Positions 1 to 8,368 of a DNA stretch of 64,000 nt are shown here, piece by piece. The stretch spans positions 1,488,001-1,552,000 of the forward strand of contig NZ_CP084626.1 in NCBI RefSeq assembly GCF_022878925.1, written 5' to 3'. The notes below the pieces were generated by a model that was not told where the DNA came from, did not search any database, and saw only the letters and a program-made list of their open reading frames with translations. Source of the DNA: Caballeronia sp. TF1N1. GTDB lineage: Bacteria; Pseudomonadota; Gammaproteobacteria; Burkholderiales; Burkholderiaceae. The stretch's first letter is position 1. Each line of letters begins with the position of its first letter. A program made the position numbers and the translations under genes.

Positions 1-1
1 C

Positions 2-1012
2 GAAGTGGAAACCATCGAGAATCGCCGTTCCATGCTCGAAGCACTCGTGCCCGAAGCGCGCATTGCCGTGGCGCACGGCCAGATGCACGAGCGCGAACTC
101 GAACGCGTGATGCGCGATTTCGTCGGCCAGCGCGCGAACGTGCTGCTGTGCACGACCATCATCGAAACGGGTATCGACGTGCCGAGCGCGAACACCATCA
201 TCATGCATCGCTCGGACAAGTTCGGACTCGCGCAGCTGCACCAGTTGCGCGGGCGTGTCGGGCGTTCGCACCATCAGGCTTATGCGTATCTGCTCGTGCA
301 CGACCCGCAGTCGCTGACCAAGCAGGCGCAGCGCCGGCTCGAAGCCATTCAGCAGATGGAGGAACTCGGCTCGGGCTTCTATCTGGCCATGCACGACCTC
401 GAGATTCGCGGCACGGGCGAAGTGCTCGGCGACAAGCAATCGGGCGAGATTCACGAGATCGGTTTTCAGCTTTACACCGACATGCTCAACGACGCCGTGC
501 GCGCACTGAAGGAAGGCCGCGAGCCGGATCTCAACGCGCCGCTCGCCGCCACGACCGAGATCAATCTGCACGCACCTGCCATCTTGCCCGCCGACTATTG
601 CGCGGACGTACAAGAGCGTCTTTCGCTCTACAAGCGGCTTGCGAACTGCGAATCGAGCGATGCCATCGACGGCATTCTCGAAGAGCTCGTCGACCGCTTC
701 GGCAAGTTGCCGCCGCAAGCGCATGCGCTCGTGGAGACGCATCGGTTGCGGCTTGCGGCGAAGCCGCTCGGTATCTCGAAGATCGACGCCAACGAGAGTT
801 CCATCGGCTTGCAGTTCGTGCCGAATCCGCCTGTCGATGCCATGAAGATCATCGAGATGGTGCAGAAGAACAAGCACATCAAGCTCGCGGGACAGGACAA
901 GTTGCGCATCGAAACGCGCAGCCCCGATCTCGCGGTGCGCATTGCCACGGTGAAGGAAACGTTGCGCGCGCTCGGCGCGCCGGTGCGGCAGTCGGCGGCC
1001 GTGGCGCGCTAG
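2..1012 (+). CDS. mfd: Transcription-repair coupling factor Mfd, C-terminal part (5' truncated)
   Basis: This is the C-terminal end of a large SF2 translocase that removes stalled RNA polymerase from damaged DNA and recruits UvrA. The reading frame is open from the first bases, so the start lies outside the window. The visible part carries the end of helicase domain 2. It includes the TTIIETGIDVPSANT segment (motif V region) and QLRGRVGRS (motif VI with its arginines), followed by the C-terminal TRCF domain that normally binds UvrA. It ends with TAG at 1010-1012. Assignment to Mfd rather than RecG rests on the TRCF tail after motif VI and on the fit of the LHQLRGRVGRS stretch. Confidence 0.95.
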   Translation, partial: EVETIENRRSMLEALVPEARIAVAHGQMHERELERVMRDFVGQRANVLLCTTIIETGIDVPSANTIIMHRSDKFGLAQLHQLRGRVGRSHHQAYAYLLVHDPQSLTKQAQRRLEAIQQMEELGSGFYLAMHDLEIRGTGEVLGDKQSGEIHEIGFQLYTDMLNDAVRALKEGREPDLNAPLAATTEINLHAPAILPADYCADVQERLSLYKRLANCESSDAIDGILEELVDRFGKLPPQAHALVETHRLRLAAKPLGISKIDANESSIGLQFVPNPPVDAMKIIEMVQKNKHIKLAGQDKLRIETRSPDLAVRIATVKETLRALGAPVRQSAAVAR

Positions 1013-1094
1013 GTTCATCCGGCGCGTTGGTATCGACGGGAGACACGGCGCGCACATCGACCGGAAGAAGGATCAAGCGCCCGGCCCAACGCAC

Positions 1095-1130
1095 CCCGTC
1101 ATTGCCGCTCTTTTGAAAGGCAGTGACGGG
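1095..1130 (+). terminator. Stem-loop downstream of mfd
   Basis: A 12-bp stem with one G-U wobble (1095-1106 pairing with 1119-1130) encloses a 12-nt loop. It lies 83 bp past the mfd stop and 85 bp before argE. No T-run follows, so a classical intrinsic terminator is uncertain. It may protect the mfd 3' end or attenuate readthrough into argE. Confidence 0.4.
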
Positions 1131-1215
1131 AGCCATGCCGCAGCGCATATATTGACCAGAAGGTCAGCAAGCGTGGTTTCGGCTATGATCGGCTTCTACC
1201 CCGCAGGAGCGAAAA

Positions 1216-2436
1216 ATGTCCCAAATCGCCGCTGAGGCGCAACAAGCCACGACCTCCGCCACGCCTCAATCCTTACCTTGGATCGAACGTCTCGTTTCCT
1301 TCGATACAGTCAGCCGCAATCCCAACCTCGGCCTCATCGAAACCGTGCGCGACGAACTGCGCAAGGCGGGTGTCGAAGCCAGCATCACGACCGATTCACG
1401 CGGCCAGTGGGCCAATCTCTTCGCCACGGTGCCCGCGCACGACGGTCAGACGAACGGCGGCATCGTGCTGTCGGGACACACCGACGTAGTGCCGGTCGAC
1501 GGTCAAAACTGGAAAAGCGACCCTTTCAAGCCCGAAATCCGCGATGGTCTGCTCTACGGTCGCGGCACCTGCGACATGAAGGGGTTTATCGGCGCGGCGC
1601 TCACAATGCTGCCGAAGATGCAGGCGACAAAGCTCGCCAAGCCGATCCACTTCGCGCTTTCGTTCGATGAAGAAGTAGGCTGCGCGGGCGCGCCGCTCAT
1701 GATCGCCGACTTGCAAAAGCGCGGCGTCAATCCGGATGGCTGTATCGTCGGCGAACCGACTTCCATGCGCCCGGTCATCGCGCACAAGGGCATCAACGCG
1801 TTCCGCTGCTGCGTGCGTGGCTTTGCGGCGCATTCGTCGCTTACGCCGAAGGGGCTGAATTCGATCGAGTACGCCGCACGCCTCATCTGCTTCATTCGCG
1901 ACGTCGCCGATGAATTCCGCGCCAAGGGCCCGTTCGACGAGTTCTACGACGTACCCTTCACCACCGCGCAGACGAGCACGATCAAGGGCGGCAACGCGCT
2001 CAACACCGTGCCCGCGGAATGCACTTTCGACTTCGAATTCCGCAACTTGCCGACCATCGACCCGGACCCTATCTTCAAGCGCATCGAAGCGTTCGCGCGC
2101 GACACGCTCTTGCCGAAAATGCAGAAGGAGCACGAGAACGCGGCCATCGAATTTTCGAAGATCGCCGCCGCGCCCGGACTCGACGCCACCGAGCAGGCCG
2201 CCATCACGCAACTCGTGCGCGCGCTCACCGAGAATCAGGAGAAGCGCAAGGTCGCTTACGGCACCGAAGCGGGACTTTTCGCGATTGCGGGCGTGCCGAG
2301 CATCGTGTGCGGACCGGGCAACATCGAACAGGCGCACAAGGCGAACGAATACGTGTCGCTCGACCAACTCGTCGCTTGCGAAGCGTTTCTCGGCAAATTC
2401 ATCCATAGCATGTCGGTCGAAGCACAGGCGCGCTAG
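1216..2436 (+). CDS. argE: Acetylornithine deacetylase (M20 peptidase family)
   Basis: The 406-residue product hydrolyses N2-acetylornithine to ornithine and acetate in arginine biosynthesis. Metal-site motifs of the M20 family are visible: SGHTDVVPVD with H88 and D90, GRGTCDMKG with D120, and the acidic pair DEEVGCAG with E152/E153. Length fits ArgE (about 380-410). The start at 1216 has an AGGAG about 7 nt upstream. Succinyl-diaminopimelate desuccinylase is a close relative, but the GRGTCDMKGF stretch and overall length favour ArgE. It lies downstream of mfd and 29 bp before the next gene, so the two may be cotranscribed. Confidence 0.9.
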   Translation: MSQIAAEAQQATTSATPQSLPWIERLVSFDTVSRNPNLGLIETVRDELRKAGVEASITTDSRGQWANLFATVPAHDGQTNGGIVLSGHTDVVPVDGQNWKSDPFKPEIRDGLLYGRGTCDMKGFIGAALTMLPKMQATKLAKPIHFALSFDEEVGCAGAPLMIADLQKRGVNPDGCIVGEPTSMRPVIAHKGINAFRCCVRGFAAHSSLTPKGLNSIEYAARLICFIRDVADEFRAKGPFDEFYDVPFTTAQTSTIKGGNALNTVPAECTFDFEFRNLPTIDPDPIFKRIEAFARDTLLPKMQKEHENAAIEFSKIAAAPGLDATEQAAITQLVRALTENQEKRKVAYGTEAGLFAIAGVPSIVCGPGNIEQAHKANEYVSLDQLVACEAFLGKFIHSMSVEAQAR

Positions 2437-2465
2437 TCATCGACCGTCGCACGATCCATCGAGCC

Positions 2466-3467
2466 ATGTCCACAGCAACGCATTCCGACCATACGATCGA
2501 CGGCACGCCCATTCCGACCCTCGACGAGATCGCCGAGCAGCATATGGCGCTTACGCCCTGGGTAGCGCGCACGCCGATCTTCGAGCGGCACGATTTTCCG
2601 ACGCTCGAAGGCACACCCGTCACGTTCAAGTTCGAGCTGCTGCAGGCAAGCGGCACGTTCAAGGCGCGTGGCGCGTTCTCGAACATCCTCGCGCTCACCG
2701 ACAGCGAACGCGCGGCAGGCGTGACGTGCGTGTCGGCGGGCAATCATGCGGTCGCGGTGGCTTACGCGGCGCAGCGCATGGAAGTGGGCGCGAAGGTGGT
2801 CATCACGAAGAACGCCAGTCCGACGCGCATCGCGCTTTGCCGGCGCTTCGGCGCGGAAGTCGTGCTGGCGGAAAATGTGATCGAGGCCTTCGAGATCGTG
2901 CGGCGCATCGAGGCCGAGGAAGGACGCTTCTTCGTGCATCCGTTCAATGGTTATCGAACGGTGCTGGGCACGGCGACGCTCGGTTACGAGTGGACGTCGC
3001 AGGCGCCGGATCTCGATGCGGTCATCCTGCCAATCGGCGGTGGCGGGCTGTCCGCCGGCGTTTCGACCGCCATGCGTCTCGCCAACCCTTCGCTGCATGT
3101 CTATGGCGTGGAACCGGAAGGCGCGGATGCGATGAGCCGCAGCTTCGCCGCCAATCACACGATCAAGCTGAGTTCCCTGCACAGCATCGCCGATTCATTG
3201 ATGGCGCCGCATACCGAGCAATACAGCTATGAACTGTGCAGGCGACATATCGACGAGATCGTCACCGTATCGGACGACGCGTTGCGGCACGGCATGCGGC
3301 AGTTGTTCAACGAACTGAAGCTGGCTGTGGAACCGGCGTGCGCGGCGGCGACCGCTGCGCTGCTCGGACCGTTGCGCGAGCGTCTGCAAGGCAAGCGCGT
3401 GGGCGTGTTGCTGTGCGGAACCAACACGGACCCGGCGACGTTCGCGACGCATTTGGCGAGTACGTGA
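2466..3467 (+). CDS. PLP-dependent threonine/serine dehydratase
   Basis: This 333-residue fold-type II PLP enzyme probably deaminates L-threonine and/or L-serine to the 2-oxo acid and ammonia. The Schiff-base lysine K66 sits in ASGTFKARGA, followed by SAGNHAVAVA and the phosphate-binding glycine loop GGGGLSAG. There is no C-terminal ACT-like regulatory domain, so it resembles the short catabolic (TdcB-like) or serine racemase-like forms rather than full-length IlvA at about 500 residues. It starts 29 bp after argE. Substrate cannot be fixed from sequence; hydroxy-aspartate or related ammonia-lyase activity remains possible. Confidence 0.85.
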   Translation: MSTATHSDHTIDGTPIPTLDEIAEQHMALTPWVARTPIFERHDFPTLEGTPVTFKFELLQASGTFKARGAFSNILALTDSERAAGVTCVSAGNHAVAVAYAAQRMEVGAKVVITKNASPTRIALCRRFGAEVVLAENVIEAFEIVRRIEAEEGRFFVHPFNGYRTVLGTATLGYEWTSQAPDLDAVILPIGGGGLSAGVSTAMRLANPSLHVYGVEPEGADAMSRSFAANHTIKLSSLHSIADSLMAPHTEQYSYELCRRHIDEIVTVSDDALRHGMRQLFNELKLAVEPACAAATAALLGPLRERLQGKRVGVLLCGTNTDPATFATHLAST

Positions 3468-3556
3468 AGTGCCATTGCAGGCGCTGCGTGGAACTGAAGC
3501 ATCTGGCAATTGCTCGATGCTCACAGTGACATCGTAGGTAAAAAGCGGCTTGAACC

Positions 3557-3595
3557 GGCGCTTGCCGTGTTCAGGCGAACACGCGGAAAAGCGCC
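3557..3595. terminator. Two-part stem-loop between converging genes
   Basis: An outer 7-bp stem (3557-3563 with 3589-3595) and an inner 7-bp stem (3566-3572 with 3577-3583, 4-nt loop) form a long hairpin between the converging dehydratase gene and potI. On the minus strand it is followed by a short T-run at 3544-3541. It probably ends transcription from one or both sides. Confidence 0.5.
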
Positions 3596-3641
3596 ACTCT
3601 CGCGGTTCCTCGTCAACGAGAGCAGACTAACGCGCCTGCGT

Positions 3642-4463
3642 TCACAGTACCTCGGCCAGCCTTCTGCGCTCATTGCGCTGCATGAAGTAATTCGCGGCGA
3701 TCACCCCGACCGTCACCAGCGCGATGAACAACGTCGCGAGCGCATTCATTTCCGGATTCAGCCCCAGCCGCACGCGCGAAAACACGACGAGTGGCAGCGT
3801 GGTCGATCCCGGTCCCGACAGAAACGCGGAAAGCACGAGATCGTCGATCGACAAGGTGAACGACAGCAGCCAACCCGCCACGAGCGCCTGCGATATCAGC
3901 GGCAGCGTGATCGCGAAGAACACGCGCAGCGGTGTCGCGCCGAGATCGAGCGCGGCCTCTTCCAGCGACGGATTCAGCTCCCGCACGCGTGACTCCACGA
4001 TGATCGCCACATACGAGATGCATAGCATTACGTGGCCGATCCAGATGGTGAAGAGCCCGCGCCCCGCCGGCCAGCCGATCAGCTTGGCCATCTCCACGAA
4101 AAGCAGCAGCAACGAGATGCCCTGAATGACCTCGGGAATCACGAGCGGCGCGTTGATCATGCCCGTGTAGAGCGTGAAGCCGCGAAAGCGTCCCATGCGC
4201 GCGAGCACGAACCCCGCCCACGTGCCGATCACGACCGACGCGCACGCCGTCAGAAACGCGATGCGCAACGACAGCCATGCCGCCGCGATAAGCTCGTCGT
4301 CGTACCAGAGCGCCTTGTACCAGCGCAGCGAAAACTCCGTCCACACGGTGACCAGCTGCGACTCGTTGAACGAATAGACGATCAGACTGAGGATGGGGAT
4401 ATACAGAAACGCGAACCCGATTCCGAGCGCGGTGATCTGCAGCGGACGGCTCGGCTTGATCAT
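3642..4463 (-). CDS. potI: Polyamine ABC transporter permease PotI/PotC type
   Basis: The 273-residue inner-membrane permease has about six membrane segments, starting with ALGIGFAFLYIPILSLIVYSF. The cytoplasmic EAA coupling loop reads EEAALDLGATPLRVFFAITLP, typical of spermidine/putrescine importers. It is the last gene of a potF-G-H-I set on the minus strand. Its ATG overlaps the potH stop as ATGA (4460-4463), indicating translational coupling. With PotH it should form the heterodimeric channel, powered by PotG and fed by PotF. Putrescine is the likely substrate by analogy to E. coli PotFGHI; other polyamines are possible. Confidence 0.9.
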   Translation of the reverse strand: MIKPSRPLQITALGIGFAFLYIPILSLIVYSFNESQLVTVWTEFSLRWYKALWYDDELIAAAWLSLRIAFLTACASVVIGTWAGFVLARMGRFRGFTLYTGMINAPLVIPEVIQGISLLLLFVEMAKLIGWPAGRGLFTIWIGHVMLCISYVAIIVESRVRELNPSLEEAALDLGATPLRVFFAITLPLISQALVAGWLLSFTLSIDDLVLSAFLSGPGSTTLPLVVFSRVRLGLNPEMNALATLFIALVTVGVIAANYFMQRNERRRLAEVL

Positions 4464-5368
4464 CGTTTCTCCTCCAGTTGCTTCGCCTGGAAGTGCTGGA
4501 AAAGCGCCATCGGCACGAGCAGGAGGAGCACCATCGCGCAGGTGACTGAGGATGCCATCGGCCAGTCGGCGTTATCGAAGAACTCGTTCCACATGACGCG
4601 GCCGATCATCAAGGTATCCGCGCCGCCGAGCAGCTCGGGAATGACGTATTCGCCCACCGCCGGAATGAACACGAGCAGACATCCGGCCATAATCCCGTTC
4701 TTCGACAGCGGCAAGGTAATCTGCAGGAACGCCTTCCAGGGCTTGGCGCCGAGATCGTAAGCGGCTTCGAGCAAGGTGAGATCCATCTTCACGAGATGCG
4801 CGTAAAGCGGCATGACGAGAAACGGCAAGTACGAATACACCATGCCGATATAAACCGCGACATTCGTGTGATAAAGCTCGATTGGCGAATGGATGAGGCC
4901 GATCGACATCAGGAAGTTGTTGAGCAAGCCGTTGTTCTTGAGAATGCCGATCCACGCGTAGACGCGTATCAGGAACGACGTCCAGAACGGCAGCATGACG
5001 GCCATCATCAGCAGATTGCGCGAGGCCGGATTCGCCCGCGCGATGTAATACGCCATCGGATAGCCGATCACGAGGCACAGCAAGGTCGAAACCGCCGCGA
5101 CCAGCAGCGAATTCATGTAGGTCGCGAAGTACAGGCTGTCGGTGACGAGAAACGCGTAGTGCGAGAAATCGAGCGCGATATTCAGCACGCCCTCTTTCAA
5201 CGCCACGATATCCGTGTACGGGGGAATGCCGAGCTGGCTGTCCGCGAAGCTGATCTTCACGACGAGCAGGAACGGCACGAAAAATAGCAGCAACAGCCAC
5301 AGGAACGGCCCGGCGATGACCGCGGTGCGGCCGCTCACGCCCATGCGGTCGAGCAGTTTCATCATCAT
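4460..5368 (-). CDS. potH: Polyamine ABC transporter permease PotH type
   Basis: The 302-residue inner-membrane permease pairs with PotI. A first strongly hydrophobic segment (about residues 17-41, AVIAGPFLWLLLLFFVPFLL) precedes a long periplasmic loop and five further membrane spans. The EAA loop reads LLEAAYDLGAKPWKAFLQITLP. Start and stop overlap the flanking genes by 4 bp (potG at 5365-5368, potI at 4460-4463), so the three membrane-complex genes form one tightly coupled unit. Confidence 0.9.
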   Translation of the reverse strand: MMMKLLDRMGVSGRTAVIAGPFLWLLLLFFVPFLLVVKISFADSQLGIPPYTDIVALKEGVLNIALDFSHYAFLVTDSLYFATYMNSLLVAAVSTLLCLVIGYPMAYYIARANPASRNLLMMAVMLPFWTSFLIRVYAWIGILKNNGLLNNFLMSIGLIHSPIELYHTNVAVYIGMVYSYLPFLVMPLYAHLVKMDLTLLEAAYDLGAKPWKAFLQITLPLSKNGIMAGCLLVFIPAVGEYVIPELLGGADTLMIGRVMWNEFFDNADWPMASSVTCAMVLLLLVPMALFQHFQAKQLEEKR

Positions 5369-6540
5369 GCCGTCAGCACCACGCCCGCCGACGCGCTCCA
5401 GCGCACGTAGACTTCATCGTCGAAAGTGGGGGAATCGATTTCGCCGAGCGCGAGGCTCGATACGTTCGCGACCACCGTCTTGCCGCTTTCGAGCGTCACG
5501 TGATAGAGCGTATAGCCGCCCATGTAAGCGATATTCGTCACATGCCCGCGGCCCCAGTTGAACGCGCCCTCGGGCGGCTTTCTCATGAGCGCGATACGTT
5601 CCGGGCGCACCGAGATGGTCACCGGCATGCCGAGCGGCCCGGTAATGCCGTGGTTCACATAGAGCCTGACCGGCAGTTCCGGCGACTCCACGAAGATATG
5701 GTCTGGCTCGTCCTCGACCACGTTGCCGTCGAAGAGATTGGTCGAACCGATGAACTGCGCCGAGAAGCGGCTGTTCGGATACTCGTAGACCTCGTGCGGC
5801 GTGCCGATCTGCACGATACGCCCTTCGCTCATCACGGCGAGGCGCCCGGCCATGGTCATCGCCTCTTCCTGATCGTGCGTGACCATGATGCAGGTGACGC
5901 CCACCTGATCGAGGATGTTGACGAGTTCCATCTGCGTGCGCTGGCGAATCTGCTTGTCGAGCGCGGACATGGGTTCGTCGAGCAAGAGCAGCTTGGGACG
6001 CTTGACGAGGCTGCGCGCGAGCGCCACGCGCTGCTGCTGGCCGCCCGACAACTGATGCGGCTTGCGCTTCGCATACTGGCCCATCTGCACGAGTTCGAGC
6101 GCGGCTTGCACGCGCTCCTTGAGTTCGCCGCCGCGCACGCCTTCCTGCTTCAAGCCGAATGCGACGTTCGATTCCACGCTCATGTGCGGAAAGAGCGCGT
6201 AGGACTGAAACATCATGTTCACCGGCCGGCGATACGGCGGCATCTGCGCGAGGTCTTCGCCTTCGATCAGAATCTGCCCTTCGGTGACGGTCTCGAGCCC
6301 GGCGAGCATGCGCAACAGCGTGGACTTGCCGCAGCCGGAACTACCGAGCAGCGCAAACAGTTCGCCCTTCGCAACCGACAGGTCGACGCCCCTCACGGCC
6401 ACCGTCTCGCCGAACTTCTTCACGACGCCGACGACCTGCACGAAGTTGTCGTCCGACACGAGTCCGGTGGACGGAAAATTGTCCGGCGCTTGTCTGCCGG
6501 AATTAGGCGCTGCCTTCAACGCGCTCGACTGCTCACTCAT
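5365..6540 (-). CDS. potG: Polyamine ABC transporter ATPase PotG
   Basis: The 391-residue ATP-binding subunit energises polyamine uptake. Walker A GSSGCGKST is at residues 66-74, the signature LSGGQQQR follows near 163, and Walker B LLLLDEP with the D-loop SALD near 186. A C-terminal TOBE-like regulatory region (about 285-391) is present, as in PotA/PotG. The first 30 residues are a polar extension, as in E. coli PotG. It starts 132 bp after the potF stop, across a stem-loop that may lower its expression relative to the binding protein. Confidence 0.92.
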   Translation of the reverse strand: MSEQSSALKAAPNSGRQAPDNFPSTGLVSDDNFVQVVGVVKKFGETVAVRGVDLSVAKGELFALLGSSGCGKSTLLRMLAGLETVTEGQILIEGEDLAQMPPYRRPVNMMFQSYALFPHMSVESNVAFGLKQEGVRGGELKERVQAALELVQMGQYAKRKPHQLSGGQQQRVALARSLVKRPKLLLLDEPMSALDKQIRQRTQMELVNILDQVGVTCIMVTHDQEEAMTMAGRLAVMSEGRIVQIGTPHEVYEYPNSRFSAQFIGSTNLFDGNVVEDEPDHIFVESPELPVRLYVNHGITGPLGMPVTISVRPERIALMRKPPEGAFNWGRGHVTNIAYMGGYTLYHVTLESGKTVVANVSSLALGEIDSPTFDDEVYVRWSASAGVVLTA

Positions 6541-6615
6541 GATTGCCTGTTCGACTCCCGCAACGTGTCCTTCATCGATGACTTCGTCTGCCCGGCTACG
6601 CGACGATCACGAACA

Positions 6616-6639
6616 AAGCCCCCGGAGGTCCAGGGGCTT
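6616..6639 (-). terminator. Intercistronic hairpin between potF and potG
   Basis: A perfect 7-bp stem (6616-6622 with 6633-6639) with a 10-nt loop lies in the 131-bp gap between potF and potG. On the minus strand the stem is followed by a short, interrupted T-rich stretch. It looks like a weak terminator or 3' mRNA stabiliser, a common way of making more periplasmic binding protein than membrane complex. Confidence 0.5.
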
Positions 6640-6671
6640 CGTCGGTTCAAAGCATAACCCGCTTTTGCTAA

Positions 6672-7805
6672 CTAGCGGCCGGATTTGAGTTCGGTCCACA
6701 AGCGCGTCTGCAGACGCTGGATTTCGGGCGGCAACGGCTTGAGCAGGAACAGCGTCTTGATGACCTCTTGCGGCGGATAGACAGCCGGATCGTTCGCCAC
6801 GTCCTTGTCGACGTACTTGCGCGCTTCGAGGTTCGCGCTCGGGTAATACACCGCATTCGTGATCGCGGCGTGCACCTGCGGCGTCTCGATGTAGTTAATC
6901 CACTCGTGCGCGGCGTCCTTGTTCTTCGCGTCCTTCGGAATGGCCATCACGTCGAACCACACCGGCGCTCCGCCCTTCGGAATGTAGTACTCGATCTTGT
7001 AAGCCTTCTTCGCGTCCACGGCGCGATGCTTGGCAATGACGACATCGCCCGACCAGCCGTAGGTGAAGCACACGTCGCCGCCCACCAGGTCGTTGATGTA
7101 GCCCGACGAGTTGAATTGCGTGATGTACGGGCGAATCTTCTTGAGCATCGCGAGCGCCTCGCGATAATCGGCGGGATTCGTGCTCATCGGGTCCTTTCCG
7201 ATGTAATGCAGCGCGGCGGCGAACATCTGGTCGGGTGCATCCAGCACGGACACGCCGCACGCCTTTAGCTTCGAAATGTTCTCGGGCTTGAAGAGAATGT
7301 CCCAGTTATTGAGTTCGACGTTCGCGCCGAGTATTTTCTTTACCTTGTCGACGTTATAGCCGAGGCCGGTCGTGCCGTACGCCCAGGGCACCGTGTACTT
7401 GTTGCCGGGGTCCGCGCCTTCCACGAGCTTCATCAGTTCGGGATCGAGATACTTGAGGTTCGGCAGCTTGGACTTGTCGAGCGGCGCGAAAATGTTTGCC
7501 GCGATCTGCTTGCCCGCGTAGTTGCTCGTCGGCACGACGATGTCATAGCCCGAATTGCCCGTCAGCAGTTTGGCCTGCAGCGTGTCGTCGCTGTCGTAGT
7601 TGTCGTACTTCACCTTGACGCCGGTTTGCTTGGTGAAGTTGGGGATCGTGTCCTTGGCGATGTAATCCGACCAGTTGTACACGTTGAGCTGCGTGTCTTT
7701 CGCCGATGCCGTGAGGGACATCAGCGGCAACAGCGTCGCCGCGCACGCCAGCGCGCCCGCGAATTTGGCCAGCTTGGCCACGGGGGCCGCCAGTTTCTCG
7801 TTCAT
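6672..7805 (-). CDS. potF: Periplasmic polyamine-binding protein PotF type
   Basis: The 377-residue product binds polyamines in the periplasm and delivers them to PotHI. A Sec signal peptide covers residues 1-35 with a cleavage site after ASA. The mature start reads KDTQLNVYNWSDYIA, the classical PotD/PotF opening. The SSGYINDLVGGDVCFTYGWSGDV region matches the ligand-pocket area of the family. It is the first gene of the pot operon, with a GGGAG ribosome site upstream (minus strand). Confidence 0.93.
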   Translation of the reverse strand: MNEKLAAPVAKLAKFAGALACAATLLPLMSLTASAKDTQLNVYNWSDYIAKDTIPNFTKQTGVKVKYDNYDSDDTLQAKLLTGNSGYDIVVPTSNYAGKQIAANIFAPLDKSKLPNLKYLDPELMKLVEGADPGNKYTVPWAYGTTGLGYNVDKVKKILGANVELNNWDILFKPENISKLKACGVSVLDAPDQMFAAALHYIGKDPMSTNPADYREALAMLKKIRPYITQFNSSGYINDLVGGDVCFTYGWSGDVVIAKHRAVDAKKAYKIEYYIPKGGAPVWFDVMAIPKDAKNKDAAHEWINYIETPQVHAAITNAVYYPSANLEARKYVDKDVANDPAVYPPQEVIKTLFLLKPLPPEIQRLQTRLWTELKSGR

Positions 7806-8368
7806 CTCGTTTCTCCCTTGTTCCGACTGTCGACGGCGTCGTGTCGGGCCCGGCTCTCAAGGAACGGCCCGCGAACCCCATAAAAACCCGAAAACTACCA
7901 TTAAACCGAAGCACGACAAAAATAATGTCCGGCTTGTCGCGCGAATCTCACGTGCGTCGAGGGCAGCCGCCTGGTCATAAGGCCTGCCCGTGCCACGGTT
8001 CATTGATCTGCTGTACCGAAAGTGCGCGCATTTTAGCGTCTAATGTCGCCGTGCGACACCTGATAAAACCACACTCGTCAAAGGGAACCACGCCGCGAAA
8101 GCATCGCGAAATGTCATTATCGATGGAAGGGACTTGAGGCATCCACGTGCGACCGTCGCTCGTAAAGACAGAAGAGCAGCGCGACGGCACGGGTTGAGCC
8201 CAATTCCTTGCCTGACGAATAGCCAGCGGAACACTCGTTGCTAGCCAATTCGGATGTGCGTTGATTTTTCCCACGCATTCTCAACCGGCAACGCGTGCGC
8301 TCGTGCCGCGGCTTCAGAAGCCGTGACACGACAGCGCTGTTGCAACGCTATTCAAGGCAACCGACCGC
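7806..8368. other. Intergenic region between divergent potF and mntH (563 bp)
   Basis: No convincing gene is seen. Several short overlapping open frames occur on both strands, but none has a good ribosome site or a recognisable product. Base composition is visibly less GC-rich than the flanking genes, especially about 7870-7930 and 8030-8140. The region must hold the divergent promoters for the polyamine importer and the metal transporter. A 15-bp inverted repeat at 8044-8058 is the clearest regulatory candidate. Confidence 0.6.
8044..8058. promoter_or_regulatory. Perfect inverted repeat TGTCGC-N3-GCGACA
   Basis: Six-base arms separated by three bases form a perfect dyad in an A+T-richer stretch between potF and mntH. 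The size and symmetry suit a dimeric repressor or activator site. It is 310 bp from mntH and 239 bp from potF, so the controlled gene is unclear. No known consensus (Fur, MntR, Zur) is matched with confidence. Confidence 0.35.

Noticed and set aside
7806..8368. Remnant of an insertion sequence or transposase
   Set aside because: Short frames on both strands show no transposase motif, and no terminal inverted repeats or target duplications were found.
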